64,000 nucleotides of DNA from Prunella strophiata (GCA_036583965.1 JAZBQD010000019.1:22943085-23007084), one strand, 5' to 3'; positions 28,258 through 43,065 are shown, numbered from the stretch's first letter. Notes: generated by a model from the letters alone, not told the origin. Numbers and translations: made by a program.

Positions 28258-28259
28258 GA
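28220..28259. repeat. Poly-A tract (26 A, G, 11 A) abutting exon N acceptor
   Basis: Plus-strand A26 at 28220-28245, a G, then A11 to 28257, followed by A-rich text. On the coding strand this is a T tract that begins about ten bases upstream of the exon N acceptor, so it acts as that acceptor's polypyrimidine tract. Its length could vary between alleles. Confidence 0.95.
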
Positions 28260-29639
28260 AACAAAACAAAAACAAACCCAAACAAACTATCAGAGACAAT
28301 TAAAAGCTAAGAAAAGGGAAAAAGGTATCACTAAGTAAATGGGATAAAGTATGTACTAAGAGAAGTGAAACTGCTAGAATATGGAAATATCCAAATGCAA
28401 AAGCACTGTGCTAGTTGCATAAAGCATGAGTGATGACACCAACATCCACCAGTGCCTGAGATTAATTCAGGGGCCAGCATGAAAATTACAACCCTTTCAT
28501 TCACAGAAGAACAGAGGAGGAAAAGGACAAAGAAGGGGCAAAAATCCAAAAGTAAAAAAGTTCCTGCCATGTGAAAAATAAACTCCACATGTATTGATCA
28601 AAAGCTAGAAGCTTATATTACACTGAGCAAAGACCAGAGTATCTCTCCAGTCATGGTGAGCTGTGTTAGTAAGCCAACCATACACCTGCCCTGTCTCTAC
28701 CCCTCTCTATACAAACATACAGGCACAAGCCAAAAAGCATAAGTACCTTGGATATAAAATTCAAACCAAAACTCAACCAAACATTAAAGAAACTGCTCAC
28801 ACAACCACTTACAAATACTGTGTTTACACAAGTAAATGCACAAAGATCATGTTAGGTGTACATTTGCAATATCAGGCTCTAAAACCTCTAAGTTTTTAAG
28901 CATAACATATATTCCATTGTTTCTTTCCATTAGCATTCCTCCTGTGCTGCTTGTACTCTTGAAAGATCAAACTCTGCATGCAGACACCATCTTTTGATGT
29001 ATTGAAGAAACACAATGCAATCGATCTACTACAGCAGTATAACAGTTTACATTTTGGAAAAAAAAAAAAGTAACAAAACAATAGAAAAGTTGAAAAGCCA
29101 ACTTTACAAAAGCCTCCCAGTCAGGCTCTGACATACAACTACCTTAAATTACATGATCACATGCTGCTTTTTAGGAACAGCAGAAACATCAGGGTCTGCA
29201 CAATGCTTTGGATCACATGGTAAACCTGACTTACCTGTATTGGCCCTCCTCCCTTCTGTAGCAATTGGAAGGCATGGGTCCAATGAAACATAGGACACAG
29301 ACAGAAAGAAGAGTCTAACAACTAGCCCTGCATCTGCTCCAGATCTCAAAGGGGATGCTTATTAAGACACTTAAACTGTGACTTAAGCATAGCTTAACAA
29401 TGCTCTTTTAACAGAATTTGTGTGCAATTACTCAAACAAGTACATACCACCTTCATTGCAATACAATACACTCCTATTTAAAATGGGCTTGTTCAGGACT
29501 ACAGACAGTCCTCTCACTGAACTCTGGACCACAAATATTGCCACTGACAACACAGTAGGTTGTCCCTCCTGTGTGTCAGTAGAGCAAGGCACCTCAGCAT
29601 TTTGTAGGTTCAGAACTCCTACTTCAAGTTCTGGACAGG

Positions 29640-30250
29640 ATTAAATTCTAGTGGCTATGCCCTAGGCTTCTGCCCACTTCTCCAAAGGCAGCCAATTTTA
29701 CCTCATCCCTTCTCAGCTCTAGCCTTTCCCATTCTTGCTCCTCATCTGTGTGTCATTATTCTCACACAGTCAGTCTCAGCTTCTGCATTTCAGGTATCAT
29801 CCTCCTTGTTTTCCTCAGTACAGTTTCACTCTTAGAGACTTACAGCACTGGCTTCCTCACTACATCTGGAGACCCTGACCCACATTATTTCAGGTCTGGA
29901 ACTTTCCACAGGAGTAGTTACTTGACCTATCTTTCCACACTTCCATTCTTGGTTTCTCACATGTCCTATATATCCTAGCAGTTCTGGTTTTATTCCCCTC
30001 CCCAGTCCACTCCTTTTGCCAACCTCTTTGTTCATCCAGTCCTTGAACGTGGGCTGCTCACTGGACCACATTTACCAACTACCACTCCATCCATTTCTAT
30101 TCTTCTGTCTGAATGGTTCTCAGTGTCCTCTCCTAAATTATGTCCAGATACAAATTCCACAGCCTCCATATCCTAGCTATTCTCCACACTCTGGCAGAAC
30201 TCCTACTAGTTCTGCAGTCAAATCAGACAGATCCCCAACCCAACACTGAA
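29640..30250. repeat. C+T-rich block (possible divergent repeat)
   Basis: A 600-bp stretch with strong pyrimidine bias on the plus strand, made of words such as TCTCAGCTCTAGCCTTTCCC and TTCCATTCTTGG. Similar in style to 40060-40620. It could be an old interspersed repeat, but I cannot name a family. Confidence 0.3.
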
Positions 30251-33200
30251 CAGGTTACTGAAAACATAGGATAACAGAAGCTCAAGCCAAAGTACATTAG
30301 AGCTGCAAATACAGAGAAATTCCGTTTAGCAGCCTCAGTGTGCAGGGAACCTTCAGGAAGCTGAGAAGTCTAGCAGGACTTGCTGAATATATTACACCTG
30401 AAGCTTTTTAAACAGTTACTCTGCAATCAAGCTTCAACAAAATTCTGAATTCCAAATTGCTATTTCAAAGCATGGAAGATAAAGAGATTTAAAAGAAAAG
30501 TTCTGTAGATTTTAAAATGCACAAAATACTTTTTAAATCCAGCCTTGGTTTTGGCTGGAATATTTCACCTTGCCTGAAGTGTTCTGAAAACTGAGCAATA
30601 AGCACAGAAAACATTAATTCAAATGAATAAAGTGTCAGAGCACTATAAACAATTTAAGACAAGATCTTACAGTGGGACATTATCAGGCAAGCTTAGTAAT
30701 GGGTTGTGTTATTCACCTTATACAGAAAACAGTATTAGATGACTTGTTGGTGCCTCTACCTCACCCTTAATGTTGCTGTGTTCCACAGAATTTCATTAAA
30801 ATTTAAAGCATCTTCATTGCAGTAACAGAAAGCTTCAAATCAGATTTAGTTCTGATTGTGCCAGGCACTATACAAATACCTAACAATGACAGTTGCTGGT
30901 CACAAAGAATTTATTGTCTGAAAAGAAGGAAGAATGGTAAATGATGCAAACACAGAAGGCAACATGGTAAATAAAATAGGTTATATACAATTCTTAGCTT
31001 GTCAGCAACAGTGATCACAACTTTGCTAACACATGCAATGTGTGAAATGAAAATGACTTCATCCAATTTTCTCTCCTCGTTATCTTGATGCCAAGAACCA
31101 TTTAGTCTGATGAATTACCACCTCAATCCTACTCTATTACTGTGACATGCTTTCCTCTTTAATTATCATTGTATCAATGTATCATTGCTTATTTGAAAGC
31201 TGTCTTTTTAAGCAGGTGAGCAAATAGCTTAGCATGGGTAATAGTGACATTTCACACATTCCAGACAGACAGGTGTTTAAACTACAGCAGGATTAAAAAC
31301 AGGCAAAGGATTCAGAAAGACAGAGAGAACACCAGCAAGAATATAAGGCTTAGCAGCAGCCAGCCCACCCAGACAGGTGTTACTGCTTGTTACTGTGCCA
31401 TGCTTTGAGACATCTCAGCTGCTATGATTAGCTGGCCAGGATGTTTGGGAGGATTACTGAGGCACCCCCAACATATCTGTGCTCAGCAGTGGCTTCATTT
31501 TCTAGTCTTCCTGTGCACCTGATGGAACTGCATTCTTCCCTTTACAGAGGCAAACACTTAGTAGCAAATCAGTTGGTACTTTGGTGTAAAAGGTAATGTA
31601 GAACACCTGGACCAAAATATCCATATAGAAGAGCTTGTAGCTTCAGAAACAGTACTAATGGAGCAAAACCAAACAAAAAATCTCCCTAAAACCAAGGCAA
31701 GCTAGTGGGGCTCAACAGAGAAGGTGGTTATTGGTGTGGATCTATAAAAACTAAGCTAGTTTTCAAACAGGAGTTGCAACAAAATGGGTTCAAACTCTCC
31801 TGCTTGGTAAGATTGCTGTTTTTCATTAGCAGTGATGGACTTGAGAATATTTTTCCTGACACTGACAGTATGACAGGAGACCTGTGTGGCCTGCACTGCA
31901 CACTTCAAACATCCCAATTTTCAAACATCTCTTGTCACATCTACACATTCTTTGTGCACTTTGTAAAAAGCAAGACAATACACAGCCTAATATATCTCAT
32001 AGATAGGATTCATAAGTTTTGTTACAATTTTTTAAACTGATTGGGACAGCAAAGATGTCAGAAGCTGAAAGGAACATGCTGACTGAAGAACACCATGATA
32101 TAGTAAATCCCCAAAAGCTCTCACAGAAGGAAAAAAGCCCTCTTGATGTACTTCTATTTATGATACAACATGAAAAAATGGGGAGAGGGGAGAAGAACAT
32201 GTGGGTTGTCACAGCCATATCAACAGAGACCTGTGTTAGAAACAGCACTTATATGTACTGTTACATTTACTGCAATATAATGCTAATAAGCCAAAAGGCA
32301 AATTATTGCATAATGCTGAAATACTATTCTACATTTATTTTTATTTTTAAATGTTACAAGGTAGGTTTATGACTGCAATATGCTTGCCTTGCCAGCAAGG
32401 CACATAAGCTTAAAAGAAGTGATTTTATGGTCATGTCTTATTCAGGGAAATTTATTTCTGAAAAAACTTTAGGACTGAAAGCAAGGCCACAACACAGAAT
32501 GATACCCCAAAGTGCTCAATATAGGAGTTGAGGGGCTTGTTTTTGTTAACCTGCTTTAAAAATTCAATATGAAATATGAACTCTCCAAGTACAGATAGGA
32601 ATAAAAACTTCAGGATAGAATTTGCTTTCAATTAATAGCAGCCTACAAAGATCCATTGTATAGTACTTCTAAGAAATCACAAGCAAGAGTCAGAAAAAGA
32701 GCTTAATATCTTTCACTTTTCTGATCCACATTATACTAGTCCTTCAAGAGTTTCCCATTACCATATTCAATAATCTTTTTCCTACTACAAAGTTAGTATT
32801 TTCTTTTTGAGCTTCTCTAATGGTTGAAATAAGCTAAAGCTTATTTCAAATTATAACAATCAGAAAAATAAAGTAATAATAATGAGTGTTGCAGATCAGC
32901 CTCCACAGATTCAGGAAAAAGCCTCCTGAAATCCTGAATTTTTCTCTTGCTAGTTTGTAGGAGTCAATCAGGGTGAAGAGGGACACATCACCACTAGAAG
33001 TTGTTACTCTGCCCCTCTTGGCAGGCAGTGAAAAAGTGACTTAAATTTTCATTGCCAACATCCTGAGCAGCAGATCCAAAGTTTCACTGGTCAACATGTT
33101 ACAACAAGCAATACACTATAAATTGCCTACTTGATCCTCTCCAGTTGGCAGTTTTAGCACTTTTCTGGCAGAAGCCAGTCATATCTTGTTGCCTAAAAAG

Positions 33201-34345
33201 TGGTGGAGCTTGGGGATCCACAAAGTCTAAAGATCATTTCTCTTACTTGGAGCCACAGTGCATCCTCTGCAGTTCACACATCTCACATTTCCATTTGGAT
33301 CTTTCTGACTGGTGAGGAGGAAAAGGGGTCCAGAGCTCATGCTATATTTCACGTGTCAAGCCTAAAAGATATGCCAAAAGAATGCAGCAACCATAGGCCT
33401 ACTTTCTCTCTTCCAAAAAAACCTTCAAAATGATAAAATTTTCACAGTCAGAAACAGGAGACAGTTTTCAGCAAAACATACCCCATCAACAAAAGCATAC
33501 ATGAATAAACTGTTTACTGAGAAACCTTTTTGTTTAAAGAAGGATTGGACAAGGATCATGATAAGATACATGTAATATCACTACTCCTCTGCCTGAGGAA
33601 CAGACCAGAATCCTTAAATTTTGATGAATCAGACAGGACAAGATGACACTATATCATGAGCTCAAAGAGGGAACCATTCCACTTGAAAACTGAAAATGTG
33701 CAAAATGTTTCATCATTTGTAGTGTGTTCTCCTTTGCCTTTCAATCTATTTTTACTCATATGCTCTGTAAGCATATGTATCCATAAGTTTATCCAGTTTG
33801 ACTCCTTCAAGACCCTTCAGTCAATCCCTACTTCTCCATTTTATTATTTATTGTTTATCCAGCAATACCAACGTTATCCAACAGCTTGCAAATGAAATGT
33901 GCTTTTTCTTTCATTACCTGGCTTTCATAGTCACAAGTATTTTCACTTGCCAAGCCTTCCTCAAACACAGACACCCTTTAAGGCTTTTAAGATCCATGAA
34001 ATCTTTAACAGAAGGGAAAAGCTAAGAACTTGCCATATGGAAGAAAAAAAAAAAGAAATTTTACTGTATTCTTTCAGTTCTTTTTCTTCCTTTAGCCTTC
34101 AGAGACAACTGACTAGATGCTACAACATACAACAATATAAACGCTGTTAGCCTGTCCTCTCCCTAGAGTGTGTTGCATTTTCCCAGCTTTACCACAGAGC
34201 TCCCAGGTACATCTGGGATCCAGGACAGGCTACCATGACTTGCTCTAACAGCTTGCAGGCCTGCCAGTACTACTGGAAGTAGTCCAGCTGCCTTGCCTTC
34301 CTTAATGTATCAAGATATTGGAATCCAAGAGGCTATCCCAGTATT

Positions 34346-34368
34346 GGGGGGGGGAAGAAAAAAAAAAA
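34346..34368. repeat. G9 run followed by A-rich run
   Basis: Nine consecutive G, then AAG and a run of A, in intron M-N. Simple sequence; potential slippage site only. Confidence 0.85.
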
Positions 34369-37300
34369 TTACACTATCTTAACATGCCTCTTAAGAGACA
34401 AAGGAAACCCCAAATCACAAATAAGACACACGCACAACCACTGTCTGAACAGTGTAACAAAATGTACCACTCCAAATTCCATGAGGAAGTCATGTAATAC
34501 AAATAGATTTTTCTAAAATCAGCTTTCTGTTACCCAGGCCATCTTGCTGACTGCACTCCATACTAAAGCACCTTCATTTTATGTAGAGATTTGAATTTGC
34601 AGTAACAACTGGCCAGGAGGGAAGAACTGGGGCTAACAGGCTGGGAAGTGTGAAATCTGTGTGTGCACCAAGGCTGATCTGGCCAAAGGCCTGTGACATT
34701 CCTTCTTTGCTCTCTGAGCTTACCAGCTTACAGGATATACATATGCATACAGAGCACAAGTGTTCCAGTCTCCAGAAAACTGTTCCAGACAAAGACCTGC
34801 CAAAGACATTCCTGGGAAACCTGACAAACTTGCAAATTTCTTTGTAGTGTCTCCAGCATATGCATCCATTTAACAATGAAAAAAGAAAACTCAAGTTAGT
34901 GCTGCTGCTGTGGATGGCTGAACTCCCCCTCTTCCTTCTCCTGAAAAAGTCAGGATTTCATTTAGACACTCTGCCTCAAAACTTCCAGTGGGAGTGATTT
35001 TTACAAGGCACAATCCTGCCAAAAGTTTGATGATCAGGGTGTAATCTTTCCCATAACATGAGACCTAGCCACTCAGCCTGGCCTGTTTAGTGACTATCTG
35101 CAGATGTTGCTGCATCATAACAAACCCCTCTGCTCCTATTCCCTGCAGAGCCTCAGAGCAGAAGGAGTTCAACATAAGCACTGCAGAAACTACAGTGATA
35201 TTTTCACTTCCAACAACCTCTGCTGAGACCAACTGGTTACATTACTGGTGCTGCTACAAATCAGTAGTAATAAAAGTAATTCCAGCTCCTGTGAGAACAG
35301 CTTGAGTGAGGAGAAGATGGGACTCTGTAGCAGTGCAGAGGTGTGTGAGAGGAAAGAAAATGCCCCTCAGAGGTGATTGCCTGCTTCTTGCTTCTCTTAC
35401 TAATTACAGTAAGATGCCTTTTTTCTTTACACTTCCCTTTCTCTCCATCAGTGGGAGTGTAAAAAAAAAAAAAATATCAAAGAAATGGTCACATAAGGAA
35501 ACTAAAACTAAGACTCAGATAAAGTGGGTTGAGTCAAACCAAGGGATCATCACTGAAAAAAACCCAAAACTCCTCAGTGGGGAAAACAGCCTCACCAAAG
35601 CAAGTATTTGCTGCACCCTAAATTTAATGTTCTTGCTGTGCTGTTCAGGTCTAGACAGGAAAGAGCTGATGCCCACTGGGACCTGTACAGTACATTCTGG
35701 CAGACTGGCAGCTTGCTCTGTCGAGGACAAGGCAGGCCAGGGTACCACACTGTGTAAGTCAGACAGCTAAATCAGGAGTGGTGTGGCTTCCAATATCGTT
35801 GTAGCTGATGTTAAGATGAAGCTCACTATTTTGAGATTCCCCTAGCATATACAGGGTCCCTCTGGGAGACCTTAAAATACTCCATTCAATTCTTCCCTCA
35901 CTCCTCTCCCTGGTCCTAAGGTTTAGTAAACTCACATGCTTCTTGCTCATTTCCACCTTCTGTCTAAATGAAAAGTGTAGAATAAGACAAGTACCCCATC
36001 CTCCACTGGTGCTATCAGTATGCTTGCAGGAATCCTGGCTGCTGGCTCTTGGGCACTGACTGGCTGCATAGCACAGAAGGAGGCAGCTCTCTGTAGCCCT
36101 TGCCTGGGTGGTCTGATGCTATCCCTGTGATTAAACTCCCCGGCTGCAAGAATTGGAGCTATTCCTGATGATAGCTGGAACCTGAAATCTCTCACTCTCC
36201 CACACACATGCACAGTCAGAGCTCCCACCAGGTTTCCCCTCCTTCTCTTCCTCCTCCTCTTGGTCAAGCTGGCCAATTCAACACATTCTTCAGCTCCCTA
36301 GCATTAATAACTATGAAGTACTACAGCCTGCTAGATATCAACTCCAGCTCCCCCCCATCACTGGGCAGTGATAGGGACCTCACACAGATACAGCATTGCA
36401 GAAGAATTTTTACCTTACAGCGTGCTTCAGAAAGAAGTAGCATGCTATTTTACAAAGAAAAATACTCATGCATCCAGGATCCAGCCACCTAGCTCTGGAT
36501 GTACACACATTTTCATGTCCTCCCTGCAGAAAGTCTTGCAATGCAAACACATGGAAATATTTTATGCTAAACACACAGGAAATAAAGACTTCAGATTAAA
36601 GCCTGGTATAAAAGGAAAAGTATTCTGGATAACCCTTCATCTATCTGTCCATCAAGAAAGGCCAATGGCTTACACTAGGCACAGGTAAAAAAACCCTCTT
36701 TGCTCAGCTGCCCAGAAGTCACAAAGTAGTCAGTAAGACCTCTACATCAGAAATCAAGGCAAGAAAGGCAATAAAGTTCCTCTCCAATGAAATGGGCTTG
36801 CTGAATTGTATTTTCAGGCCTCATTCCCCAACTCACCACCAACATACCTGCCTTGTTTCCCCAACAGTACTGTCACCCTCTTAGGCTCACACAAGGCAAT
36901 GGGCAAACTGAACAAGAACATTTTGGGAAACTGAAAAACTGTTTTACCATGCCCCATTAACCACTACACCACACACATTGACAAACACATCATCAGTTTG
37001 TAAAAATAATTAGCAACCATCTGATTGACATAACTAGGGAAATCACCAATTTCAGACACAGAGCTCCTCACAAGTGTCTCAGAAACCCACCTATCATAAC
37101 GAAAAAATTGATTACAGTAAAGCAAAGTAACAAAGAAAATCCACAAACATGGAAGCAGCAGCACAGCACATGTTCTTCAGTATAAAAGGTCAGCTCAGAT
37201 CAACAGCCCAGCAAACTCACTATCCTGTCTGACATATTTCAGAAGATGAAAAAAATTTTGGTTTCCATGCATATAACAAACATCTTATTAATAATGAATT

Positions 37301-40059
37301 TTTTATTTCTGTATGGTAAAACCTAAGGATCTATCATTTGCAAAATGCTCATTATTCTGTCTGAGGAAATGATGGTCTACTGATTTTTCACCCTTAATGG
37401 TATCCCAATTTGGGGGAGCTTCAGAAGGTAAATACATTCTCTGACAATAACTATTCACTTTTATTACAATTTTTCTACTCCAATGTCTTCCTGCTAAACT
37501 GAATATCCTTTTCTTATTATGAGAAACATGACTAAAATAAACTTTATTTACCTTGTCTTTCATTGCTCTATGTAACTCCTTCACACTTACCTCCTCCCTC
37601 AAAAACTGTTTTCAATAAAACTGCATTTGCAGTCAATCATCTGTGAATCCCAGTTATTTTTCCTAAATTCACTTCAGAAATGGCACCCAGAAGTGAAAAC
37701 AGTTTTGAGGGAGGTTGTGTAATTCATGCTTACACTAAAACATATCCTATCCTGTTCCTTAAACACACTAACCATTTTTCTTTGCTGACTTTATTGCTTA
37801 ACTCAAAACAGGTATCTTCACTGAGCTTTCAATGAAATAAACTTATTTTCTTCCCTAAAGAAATGAATTTTAGATTAATCATTCAAGAGGTTAAAATTAT
37901 TGCTTATCATATAGTCAGTTATTTGTAAACACTGAACTTCATCTGCCAGTGTCTAACCCAATTAACACAGCTCTTAAATTTCTATGAGTTTTACTCATAA
38001 TAATAAAAAAAAGAATGCAAACATAGTGACAAATTACCAGGAGGTAGGCTCAAGTTTAAGTTAACAGCACACACCTAACTTCATTGTAACTGATCATGGG
38101 ACTCCTGCAACCCACATTATACTGAAGGTAACAAGAAATTACCTTATGTAGTAAACATGAGCTGCACAAACATGGATGAACACTACAGAGTAGTTAATCT
38201 ACTGTAAATTCACACCCTCTATTACCTGGCAATAACTTGCTTTTAAATTCATTCTTTAAGTAATAAAATGCCTTAATAATGTAAACCTCCTCCTTTCAAA
38301 CCTTTAATTTTACACTAGATCATGTACATTCTGTATCACGCATCTTCAGTTATCCCCTTGCTACATAGCAAATTGACTAGTTGTTTATTTTGTTTGCTTT
38401 TTGTCTTTTTTTGACCTGTAATAAAACTTCCTTTATCATCCTACAGACACCTGTCCATCTTAATAGCACTTGCTGAAAGCTTGTCAAAAACCTTTCTGGA
38501 AGTTTGAATATGGACAAGTTAAACTGAGTGTTATTTTTCTCAGTTCAAAGAACTCTAATAGACAGGACATAACAGATTACTCACTTTCTTACAGCCATTG
38601 GAGATCAGATACCTCCTTATTAGCCTACTCAGCCCCTGCCTTACCAGATTAATGCTGGACCCTCAAAGGCACATTTACCATAGAGATCTCTGTTGCTTGC
38701 TCCCAGGCATATTGGGTAGCTAATGAGAGGCACACCTTTCTATTTTTGGATGCTGTGGAGTACTATAGTTAGATTGCACATCCTGCAAAAATCAGGCAGT
38801 GTCTGAAATAATCTGGATAGAGGTGCCTAACTCCCACTGTTGTCATAATCTCAAAATGAATTTTATTATTAGAATATAGAAAAAAATAGAAATAGTAGAA
38901 AAACACTGCTTAATGAAAGGCAAAATGTTCCTACACACTTTGTGTGACTGTCTGTGAGGACTGAAAACTGAGTACAACAGAACAAAACTGCGCATCAGTA
39001 AGGCTTTACCTTCCTACAGCTCCATCTCTCATATGCTAAGAACTGTATATGTTATGAGTATTAGTGTGAAGTTCCTATCTGATCTTTCAGAAGTGAATGA
39101 AAAGGACTGACAAGACAGAAAGCTGATGTAAATAAAAAAATCTTGCTTTCTTAAGAGAACAGATTTTAAACATCTTTTTCAAAGTTCATCAGATACTTAA
39201 AATTTTCCCTTTGGACATGAGCATTTCAGTAGTAAATAATAAAGTAGTATCAAAAATATCAATAATATACAACTCAATAATAAGCTAATTTAATACAGAG
39301 GCTAGAAAGCAGAAGTGTAAAAGAGGAAATACAAAACAGGTGCTTTGGGCATGGGTAGAAAACAGTGAAGAACAGCAAGGATTGGAGAGGGACAGAGGTG
39401 GATTCCCAACCAGAATGACAACACCATTCCAAGCACAGCTGCTGAGGCTGCATTCCTGGGAACCCCAGAGACCCACACTTCTATATGGACACCAGAAGCA
39501 ATTCTCACAAGAACAGGAATGCAAAATAAGCTTCCCAGCTGCTCTTGGAAGGAGGTATCTATTCAGAGCACCCCAGCCTACAAGACACAGCTTGGTACAA
39601 CACAGGGAACCAATGCATTCAACTCTCACATAGAAGTACTTGCCCTTGGGGAAAAAAAAACCCCAAACACACAAACCAAAAACCCCCACAAAAATACAGT
39701 CCACAGCAACACCAGTATTTTCAAGTCACTCTTTCATATACCCCCTGCAAATCAATGGTCCTAATCTTATCATGAAACATAATTAAAACCATATATCAAG
39801 TCTTTTTCATACCAGCCAGGTACTTTCCAACGAGGTAGACTAACTCCAAGTTTCTGGAATGGCTTTAAACAATTGTACTATTTTTATTATTAGGTAAGCA
39901 ATGTTCTAATCTTCATGCCAATTTATTTAAGAATGCTTTTTAAAAAATACTATCATATTTCAAGTGGTTTAAACACAGAAGTGAAAAGGGGGGAAATAAC
40001 AATTCCTGTCTAGAAATGTATAGGAAAGTAAGTGCCCTATTTAATTAATTGACCCTGAT

Positions 40060-40620
40060 ATGAGCCCTTTCTCTACTCTCCTCTCAGTTTTCCATCCCTT
40101 AATTCCCCTCTCCTAAAGCCATAAGAGTTTCATAACCCAGAACCCTCAAACATTCCCATCTCAAGCCTTTCCCCCTTTCATCTCATACCAATAGTCTCCG
40201 ACTTCCCAGTTCTCTCCAGGTGTTTATTAAATCCTCTCCCACAAATTTCTCTGTCTCATCTGTCTCTGCTTTCCCTCTTCCTGGTTCAGGTCAAATCCTG
40301 GTCTGCCCAAATCTAAAACCATGCAGCACTCACAGGTAGCTTCAACAGTACCTATTCTCCTGCAAATCACTTTCCAAACTGCCAGCCTACTGTGCAATTC
40401 CTGCACTTCTATTTATTCAATTCCCCTGCTTCAAATCCACATCCATGCCTAGCAGTTCAAAGTCAGATATCCTGGTTCCAGGTCCCTCAAGAATAAGCCC
40501 AAGCCTTGCTGCCCTACTATTATGTTTTATTGTATGCTGATACTTCTTACTGCCCTTGTTGTCATGGCAGCCCTGTCTTCTCACAAAACCCCTGGGCCCT
40601 TCTTGCAAGACAGGATTTAA
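40060..40620. repeat. C+T-rich block (possible divergent repeat)
   Basis: Pyrimidine-biased stretch on the plus strand (for example CCTTTCCCCCTTTCATCTCA and CTGCTTTCCCTCTTCCTGG). Comparable to the block at 29640-30250; no family assigned. Confidence 0.3.
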
Positions 40621-43065
40621 AATCCAGGCTGGATCAAAAAATAATCAGACTGACTCTTTAATGACTGACAAAAGAGCAAAATGTGTCCATGTGAAAGAAA
40701 AAAAAAGCATAAACAGTAACTGCATGCTTTAGTTATGATACACTGGGCTTTGCAGCTACCAAAATACCACTGTTTCAAGTGTGCTTAAAATAATGGTCTC
40801 AGCTTAGAAATTGCTATGTGCCATAAATTCAGTACTGAAAAACCAGACTGCCTTAAAAACTGTTCTCCACTAAATCCAAATTTTCATAATAAGCAAACTT
40901 CAGATTCAGATTTCATCTCTCCAAAGGCATTATTTAAAAAGCATGGCCAGAAAAATCACAGTAGAGAGCAGATGTACAGAAGTGAATGGACAGGCTCAGG
41001 AAAGAAACTCATTGTCACATAGAACTCCAGCTCTTAACTTCTCATTGACTTGTGAATTCCTTTCTACACGGATCTTTTTCATGATGACAGAAGATGACAA
41101 AGACATAACTCAACACATGTTTCTATATTTCACTACTGAAACAAAGCCTGAGCAAACAGTGCATAGTCAAATACAAAATACAGCAGAGTCAGAAAATCAG
41201 CAGTGTCTGCTAGGAGCTGAGTGTCTTTTGTTTACTTGTTGCAAAGCCAATTAGCACCATCATTCTCCTACTATCCAATTCCCACCTCTTCTTTGGGAAA
41301 ACATCTTGGAAGAGCCCAGAAGCAAAAGCAATGCAGACATTTACTGCAGCCAATGCATTTCCAGGCTACCCATGCACTTCACAGCCACTTTCACTCTTGA
41401 GTATACCTACAGGTGACTGACTGCTGGCTAAACAGGTTTCAGCTGCCACCAGAGCATGCTCCTTTGCTACCCAACACAGCTGTGCTCAGGAAATTGCACT
41501 GCTCTTCCCATGCAGATCTTTCTGAATTCCCCTCTTAACTCCCCCTTTTATACTTCCCAATTTATCTAAGATTAACTAGCCATGGTAGGAACACAGGAGT
41601 TTAAAAATCATTTAATAGCTACACAAATGGCTGCAAGAAGACACATTGGGTTCTCTAGACAGACCTAACAAACTACAGCAGTTGAAGCTGAATGGGTAAT
41701 GAATGATTTTAGGGAAAAAAGTCTATGACCTTATTTTTCAAAGCTCTTTTCTGGAAAGACTGAAATGAAATAAATGTATTTCAATTTTTTCCCAAGTATT
41801 TGTTTAGATAGTAACTTTTATCCAAGGAGGCAGTTTCCATCATATATTTAGCTTTCAACAAATCAGTATTTCCTGAATGAAAATGTTTCACTATCAAAGT
41901 TTTTGAACAGTTTTACTGACAACATGTCACTTAAAAACAGCTGAGAACCAGACTGATAGCTCTGAGTATTACTAGACAAGCAAACAAGAACAAATTGTGT
42001 AAATAGGATCTGGCCTTACACAACACCAGGCCTCAGCACCAATAGTATAACCAGTGCTCACATTCTCTCCTGAGACCATCAAGAAGAAGGGACTTTATTT
42101 TTTGACAAAGCCTTTAAAAATTGAAGACCTATCTGCAAAGAAAAATTCTATTCAGCCTCCTGAAGTTATAAATGTACCCCACATTTTGAAATATATTGCC
42201 AATAGCACAACCAGCTATTCAAAATCCAAACATATAATAATAAAATTGAAAGAAACAAAGAGAAGCAAATACCAGCAGCTGTTGCAACTATTAAACATGC
42301 CTCAGAAAACTCAGCAAAACATAACTGCTAAAACAGTAATTCCAAAATACAAGAATCAAACTAAGACACTCAAATTGTTTGTCTCTAGCAAGTAAAGAGA
42401 AAAAAAATTACTGTCCCAAGGCAAAGTGCCTATGCTAGAAAATCTGCACTTGGCAGCTTAATTAACTGAGAAGTGCTCAACTGGAACACCTTTGATGAGT
42501 TCAACTATAGCGTATTATAAAGCAAAAAATTGTGTGCAGCCATTTCAGACATAATTCAACATGAAATATGAAACCAAGGGGAATTCTACCAGAACTCAAT
42601 CATGTATCACCATGTTTGACAAAAGGATTATCATTCTCCATGCTAGTAAGTATTTCATTCTGTCTTTACAGTGTTATTGGAATATAGAATTTACATCAGA
42701 ACCCATTCTGCAGACTTTCATTGTCAGCACTGTGATGACACACTGGAGGAACAAGTAAGCAAATTGCATGGAAGCACAAATCTGAGAAGACTTTGGTTTA
42801 TTGTCTAGTAAGACAAAGCACAGATTCCATTTTTTGTAACATATTTTCTAATCCTCTGCCTTTTCTCCTATAAAATGACTTCAAGACATTCTCAACTTGC
42901 AGAAAATCAAAATTTTGGTGACTGTAAACACTTTGAAACAGCAGGACAGATGAATTTTCATGAGATTTACTGCTTGCAGCATATCCCAGCCCAACCCAGC
43001 ACTCACACAGAAGCCTGTAACAAACTTCTCCCTTGCACAGGGACTCTACTTCAGTGCTTACATAC

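Larger units (their letters stand above)
28210..43065 (-). other. TTLL5 intron M-N (14.9 kb)
   Basis: Large intron with no coding exon recognised. Contents seen: the A run at 28220-28257, two C+T-rich blocks (29640-30250 and 40060-40620), a G9/A-run simple repeat at 34346-34368 and another A run near 35461-35474. Region 35760-36280 is somewhat GC-richer but matches nothing I know. The protein runs directly from exon M (TQQ) to exon N (LTNL), as in mammals, so no constitutive exon is missing. Confidence 0.8.

Noticed and set aside
34574..34894. Minus-strand frame with LPSLLAPVLPSWPVVTANSN, considered as the exon following exon M (mammalian PPTLRPIISPSGPTW).
   Set aside because: No suitable donor, wrong phase, and a clearly better match with correct phases exists at 28055-28209 (exon N).
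35947..36276. Minus-strand open frame with AAGEFNHRDS, recalling the GDFNHPD motif of the CR1 endonuclease.
   Set aside because: Only one short motif fits; the flanking residues do not follow CR1 ORF2 and the nucleotide sequence lacks other CR1 words.
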